DNA from: DATAXP01 sp036272935
Lineage (GTDB): Bacteria > Planctomycetota > Planctomycetia > Pirellulales > PNKZ01
DNA: 47,375 nucleotides
Reading direction: 5' to 3'
NCBI GenBank assembly: GCA_036272935.1
Contig: DATAXP010000090.1
Location: forward strand, 1-47,375
This document shows positions 44,605 to 47,375 of the stretch, piece by piece; the stretch's first letter is position 1, and the number at the start of each line of letters is the position of its first letter. Below the pieces are notes generated by a model, which saw nothing but the letters and a program-made list of their open reading frames with translations, was not told the DNA's origin and made no database searches. The translations under genes were made by a program, and so were the position numbers.

Positions 44605-45825
44605 TTACAGCACCCACGGTTCGCGGCGAGCACGGTCGGTCAGGCGGTTCGCCTCGGTGTCGCCGGGGAACTGCTGGGCCGCGGCGTCCCACTTCACCGA
44701 TCGCCGCAGTTGATATGCGATGTTCCCCAGGTGGCTCACCACCGCGGTGTTCACAGCCAGCTCGATGTCGCGGAACGGCCGTTCGCGCGTCTTCACGCAC
44801 TGGATGAAGTCGCCGTAGATCGAATTGTCGGCCTTGTACATGGGCACCGGCTTGCCGGGGAGTTTTTCGCCGGGCGTTCCCTCGATCGCGAGGTTGTCGG
44901 TCTTGGGCTTGTTGTGCGTCAGGATCAAGCCGTTGGGATAGCGGTAGCTCAGCCACGGGCCGTCGGCGTCCTCGTGATAAGTGATCTCGGTCGGTTGCAG
45001 CTCGCGCACGTCGCAAATGAACAGCGCGCCGCCGAAGTGATGGGCGCCCCAGTCGGTCATGCCGCCGCCGGAGTAATCGCTGAACGATCGCCAGCTTGCG
45101 CCGTTGATCGAGTACGCGCCGCTGCACCGCTTGGCGTTGTACGGTCCCCACGGCGCGGGGCCCAGCCACAGGTCCCAGTCGATCTTCTCAGCCATCTCCT
45201 CGCCCGGCAGGTTGCAGAGCATCGGCAGCGGCTTGACGTTCACGTTGATCGATTTGATCGTGCCGTACTCGCCGGCCCAGGCCGGGTCGACGTACTTGCG
45301 ATAATCGCCCAGCACGCGCTGGCTGCCCCCCGAGACGACGCGGCCGTAGCGGCGAGCCGCGGCAACCATCAACGGCCCTTCGCGCATGGTGAGCGTTTCG
45401 GGCTTCTGGCAATACACGTCCTTGCCACTGCGGCAGGCTTCGGTCGTGAGGATGGCATGCCAGTGATCGGGCGTGGCGATGTGTACCGCGTCGATATCGC
45501 CGCGGGCGAACAGTTCGCGGAAGTCGTTGTAGACCTGGCAGTCTTTGTTGCCGTACTTGCCGTCGACGGTCCCCTTCGACTTTTCGCGCACCGCCTCGCG
45601 CACATCGCACACCGCGACGTACTGCACATCCTTGCGACCCAGGAACGCGTTCTGATCGCCGCGCCCCTGGTTGCCGATGCCAATGCCGGCCATCACGATG
45701 CGGTCGCTCGCCGGCGGTCGATCGGCATTGCCCAAGGCGGCCGAGGTGATTGTATACGGCGCGGCAAACGCGGCAGCGCCGGTCTTCAAAAACTCGCGGC
45801 GCGACGAGCCGTGGTTGGTGCTCAT
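44605..45825 (-). CDS. Tat-exported Gfo/Idh/MocA-family oxidoreductase
   Basis: 406 residues. The N-terminus carries a twin-arginine signal (SRREFLKTGAAAFAAP). The Rossmann segment is IVMAGIGIGNQG, and the sugar-binding half contains the DHWHAILTTEACRSGKDVYC stretch and CQKPETLT, equivalent to the C-E-K-P motif whose Lys helps catalysis. GGMTDWGAHHFGGA and the C-terminal RPFRDIELAVNTAVVSHLGN match planctomycete members of the family. These enzymes act on sugars or inositols with NAD(P); those with Tat signals are common in planctomycetes and may carry the cofactor out folded. The start is ATG 45825; the longer open frame to 45888 adds no signal. Confidence 0.92.
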   Translation of the reverse strand: MSTNHGSSRREFLKTGAAAFAAPYTITSAALGNADRPPASDRIVMAGIGIGNQGRGDQNAFLGRKDVQYVAVCDVREAVREKSKGTVDGKYGNKDCQVYNDFRELFARGDIDAVHIATPDHWHAILTTEACRSGKDVYCQKPETLTMREGPLMVAAARRYGRVVSGGSQRVLGDYRKYVDPAWAGEYGTIKSINVNVKPLPMLCNLPGEEMAEKIDWDLWLGPAPWGPYNAKRCSGAYSINGASWRSFSDYSGGGMTDWGAHHFGGALFICDVRELQPTEITYHEDADGPWLSYRYPNGLILTHNKPKTDNLAIEGTPGEKLPGKPVPMYKADNSIYGDFIQCVKTRERPFRDIELAVNTAVVSHLGNIAYQLRRSVKWDAAAQQFPGDTEANRLTDRARREPWVL

Positions 45826-45959
45826 AACAAGAACCTCTGCTTGATCTGAGAGCGATGATCGGTCAGGCGGGGTCGGATCGTGCCCCATTACCCTATCATG
45901 CCGCCGAGTGGTGCCGCAATCATTGGGCGCGGCGGTTATCGCCTACGCTTGTCGTCCGG

Positions 45960-46193
45960 CTAGGGAATGAAAAACGGGATGCTGGCTGCGATTGCGATGA
46001 GTGCCGCCGTCAGCACTCGACCGAACCACAGCCACGCCCCGGCGGCGACAAGGAGAATGTAGAGAGCTAGGCACGCAAGAGCGCCCCACGGAGCAGGAAC
46101 TGCTGCGGTACACATCGCGAGAGCCGGCGCAACGGATAACGCGAAGCAGATTGTCGCGACCAAGCGGCGTTCTGGGGCGAACCTCTCGTCCAT
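45960..46193 (-). CDS. Small membrane protein, unknown
   Basis: 77 residues with three hydrophobic helices: LVATICFALSVAPALAMCTA, ALACLALYILLVAAGAWLWF and ALIAIAASIPFFI. The N-terminus is charged (MDERFAPERR), so the first helix may insert with the N-terminus inside. No Shine-Dalgarno is clear and no family is recognised. Composition and helix spacing look like a real integral membrane protein, but a chance reading frame in GC-rich DNA is possible. Confidence 0.45.
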   Translation of the reverse strand: MDERFAPERRLVATICFALSVAPALAMCTAAVPAPWGALACLALYILLVAAGAWLWFGRVLTAALIAIAASIPFFIP

Positions 46194-46218
46194 GCCGGCA
46201 TTGTAGCCAGCTTCGATT

Positions 46219-46290
46219 GTGGGAGGCGATTCCTATCGCCGAGTCCGGCGGGATCTCATGTCACGGGTCGGCGAAAGGATTCGCCTCCCA
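46219..46290. repeat. GTGGGAGGCGATTC inverted repeat, second copy
   Basis: Left arm GTGGGAGGCGATTC (46219-46232) and right arm GGATTCGCCTCCCA (46277-46290) match the copy at 36255-36345, including the GTCGGCGAAA before the right arm. The middle differs, so the arms are conserved more than the loop. Confidence 0.85.
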
Positions 46291-46340
46291 TCCAAGGGAT
46301 CAGCCGGGGGCATCACTGAGGGGTGCGCGGTTTTTCAGAG

Positions 46341-46418
46341 TAGGGTGCTGTCGAGCGAAGCGAGACGCACCGCGATGATCGCCTCTTTGGTGCGTCTCGC
46401 GGACTCGACGGCACCCTA
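46341..46418. repeat. TAGGGTGC long hairpin
   Basis: TAGGGTGC and GCACCCTA ends, then GTCGAG/CTCGAC and GCGAGACGCACC/GGTGCGTCTCGC pair as stacked arms around a short loop. Stem of about 30 bp with small bulges, in a gene-free interval. Confidence 0.8.
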
Positions 46419-46649
46419 CACCTTGCCGAGATTCAAAAACTGATTCACCGGGGGCATTGCTGCCCCCGCTCGCCTTTTGGTGTGCATTGGGGTTCGCCCG
46501 GGTGTGGCCTGCTTTCGCCGTGGAGCGTTCGACCGCGCAGAGGTAAGCTCTCGCGTCATGCACCCATTGCGCGCAACGAGCATCGCACGAGTCGTTCAGG
46601 CCAAGAAACTCGGCGAGTATCTTGGTCTGAACCCCCTGGGGACCCCTCA

Positions 46650-46684
46650 GGACCAAACAATTAACTCAGCGAGTTTTTTGGTCC
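46650..46684. repeat. GGACCAAA hairpin
   Basis: GGACCAAA/TTTGGTCC outer and AACTC/GAGTT inner pairs separated by short bulges, 86 bases past the aldo/keto reductase stop on the minus strand. The gene-free interval 46194-46770 otherwise holds a GGGGGCA/TGCCCCC hairpin (46451-46468) and nothing coding. Confidence 0.55.
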
Positions 46685-46770
46685 GGAGTTGCGCGGTCGG
46701 AGCGATTCAGGAGACCTTCGGTCATGCGGCGCGGCGGGGTCGGAAGACCCGCGCCGAACCGCTGAACCGT

Positions 46771-47340
46771 TTAGCCCGTCACCTTCTCCGGGAAGCCGTG
46801 CTGCACGCGGTGGTAGGGGCCGTCGAAGGATTGGGTCGATTTGAATTCCTCGTACCGGCCGTCGCCGGCCAGGTCTTTCGTGCGGGCGGCGAGTTGGGCT
46901 AGCTCGTCGGCCGGCATCGGCTTGAAGCTGCGGGCGATGCCCAGCTCTTGCTGCAAATCTTCGCGCGAGGTGATGCCCACGACCAGCGAGCTGAGCGGCA
47001 GCGAGAGCGCGTAGCGGCGGCAGGCGATGGCGTCGAGCTTGGCACCATCGGCGAGTTTCCCCTTGGGGAAGCCGCCGCCGAGGCTCTTCATTCCCAGCAC
47101 GCCGATCGAGCGCTCGTTGCACACCGGTACGACCAGCTTCTGGAAGCTGCGGTAGTTGGCGTCGAGCCCGTTGATCGGCATCTGCGCCGTGTCCCAGGCA
47201 AATGGCTTCTCGATCATCTTCAGATGCAGCTCGGGATGCTTGTGGCCGGTGAAGCCGATGAACCGCACCTTGCCGGCCTGCTGGGCTTCGAGCGCCGCCT
47301 TGATGCCCCCCTTCTCGAACACCCAGTCGGGATCGTTGTC
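46771..47340 (-). pseudogene. Aldo/keto reductase, N-terminal part cut off by an insertion
   Basis: About 190 C-terminal residues of an aldo/keto reductase: DNDPDWVFEKGGIKAALEAQ, KVRFIGFTGHKHPELHL, CNERSIGVLGMKSLGGGFPK and SLPLSSLVVGITSREDLQQE, ending HGFPEKVTG. These enzymes reduce aldehydes and ketones with NADPH, but the Asp-Tyr-Lys part of the active site is upstream and not here. The frame breaks at 47340 after the D-N-D-P-D-W segment, where the sequence CAGGGCAATCGCATC begins. That sequence matches the ISAs1-family end at 1289, so the gene was probably interrupted by an IS copy that continues beyond the window. Confidence 0.75.
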
Positions 47341-47375
47341 AGGGCAATCGCATCAAACTTTGCCGGCCAGCGCTA
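47340..47375 (+). mobile_element. Terminal end of a second ISAs1-family element
   Basis: CAGGGCAATCGCATCAAAC matches the first element's end (CAGGGCAATCGCATCTAAC at 1289-1271) at 18 of 19 bases, and marks the point where the aldo/keto reductase breaks. The sequences differ after 19 bases, so this may be the other end type or a related copy. Only 36 bases lie in the window. Confidence 0.65.

Noticed and set aside
46477..46902. 141-codon plus-strand frame
   Set aside because: Overlaps the real aldo/keto reductase on the other strand and a hairpin; no recognisable domain.

Overview
The window is GC-rich bacterial DNA and looks like a planctomycete, most likely of the order Pirellulales. This is an inference from gene content: three secreted sulfatases, two PQQ-type beta-propeller proteins with export signals, HEAT-repeat proteins, a Tat-exported Gfo/Idh/MocA oxidoreductase, a DnaA without domain I, and two CsrA-family proteins. 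No rRNA, tRNA or CRISPR array was recognised.

Layout. 1-2100: nested insertion-sequence debris, with an IS256-family transposase cut by an ISAs1-family element that is itself worn at its 3' end. 2111-7771: a replication locus on the minus strand, with gyrB, a short DciA (DUF721) helicase-loader protein, dnaN, a 396-bp gap that is the best oriC candidate, and dnaA. 7864-16445: housekeeping genes, namely a cysteine desulfurase, pckA, cutA, a UDP-glucose dehydrogenase, gyrA and a ParA ATPase. 16697-17461: a CsrA domain joined to a DHp-like helical hairpin and a complete response-regulator receiver domain. 17698-24906: an APC permease/sulfatase pair and a degenerate-receiver/sulfatase/sulfatase-HEAT cluster, with overlapping start and stop codons. 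24969-31087: two PQQ-like propellers, an esterase and an M28 peptidase. 31148-32740: two frameshifted genes (SRAP and an epimerase). 32884-35099: a TetR regulator bracketed by two near-identical palindromes, then a second CsrA and an outer-membrane barrel protein. 35253-36230: an exported propeller. 36345-41633: a prkA-yeaH-spoVR operon with a small fourth gene. 42310-46193: two HEAT-repeat proteins, a Gfo/Idh/MocA protein and a small membrane protein. 46771-47340: an aldo/keto reductase cut by a sequence matching the ISAs1 end near position 1289.

The least expected signal is outside the genes. Intergenic spaces, and several start and stop codons, carry many distinct inverted or short-period repeats. 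One modular family has TTTAGCC...GGCTAAA ends and inner hairpins whose arms change in compensating ways. A CTCTGTG-type repeat forms an inverted pair around a sulfatase start codon and encodes parts of proteins. A nested inverted repeat lies between the two HEAT genes, and a 359-bp non-coding element has 42-nt terminal inverted repeats. Together with the CsrA-DHp-receiver fusion, these are the best candidates for undescribed biology here.
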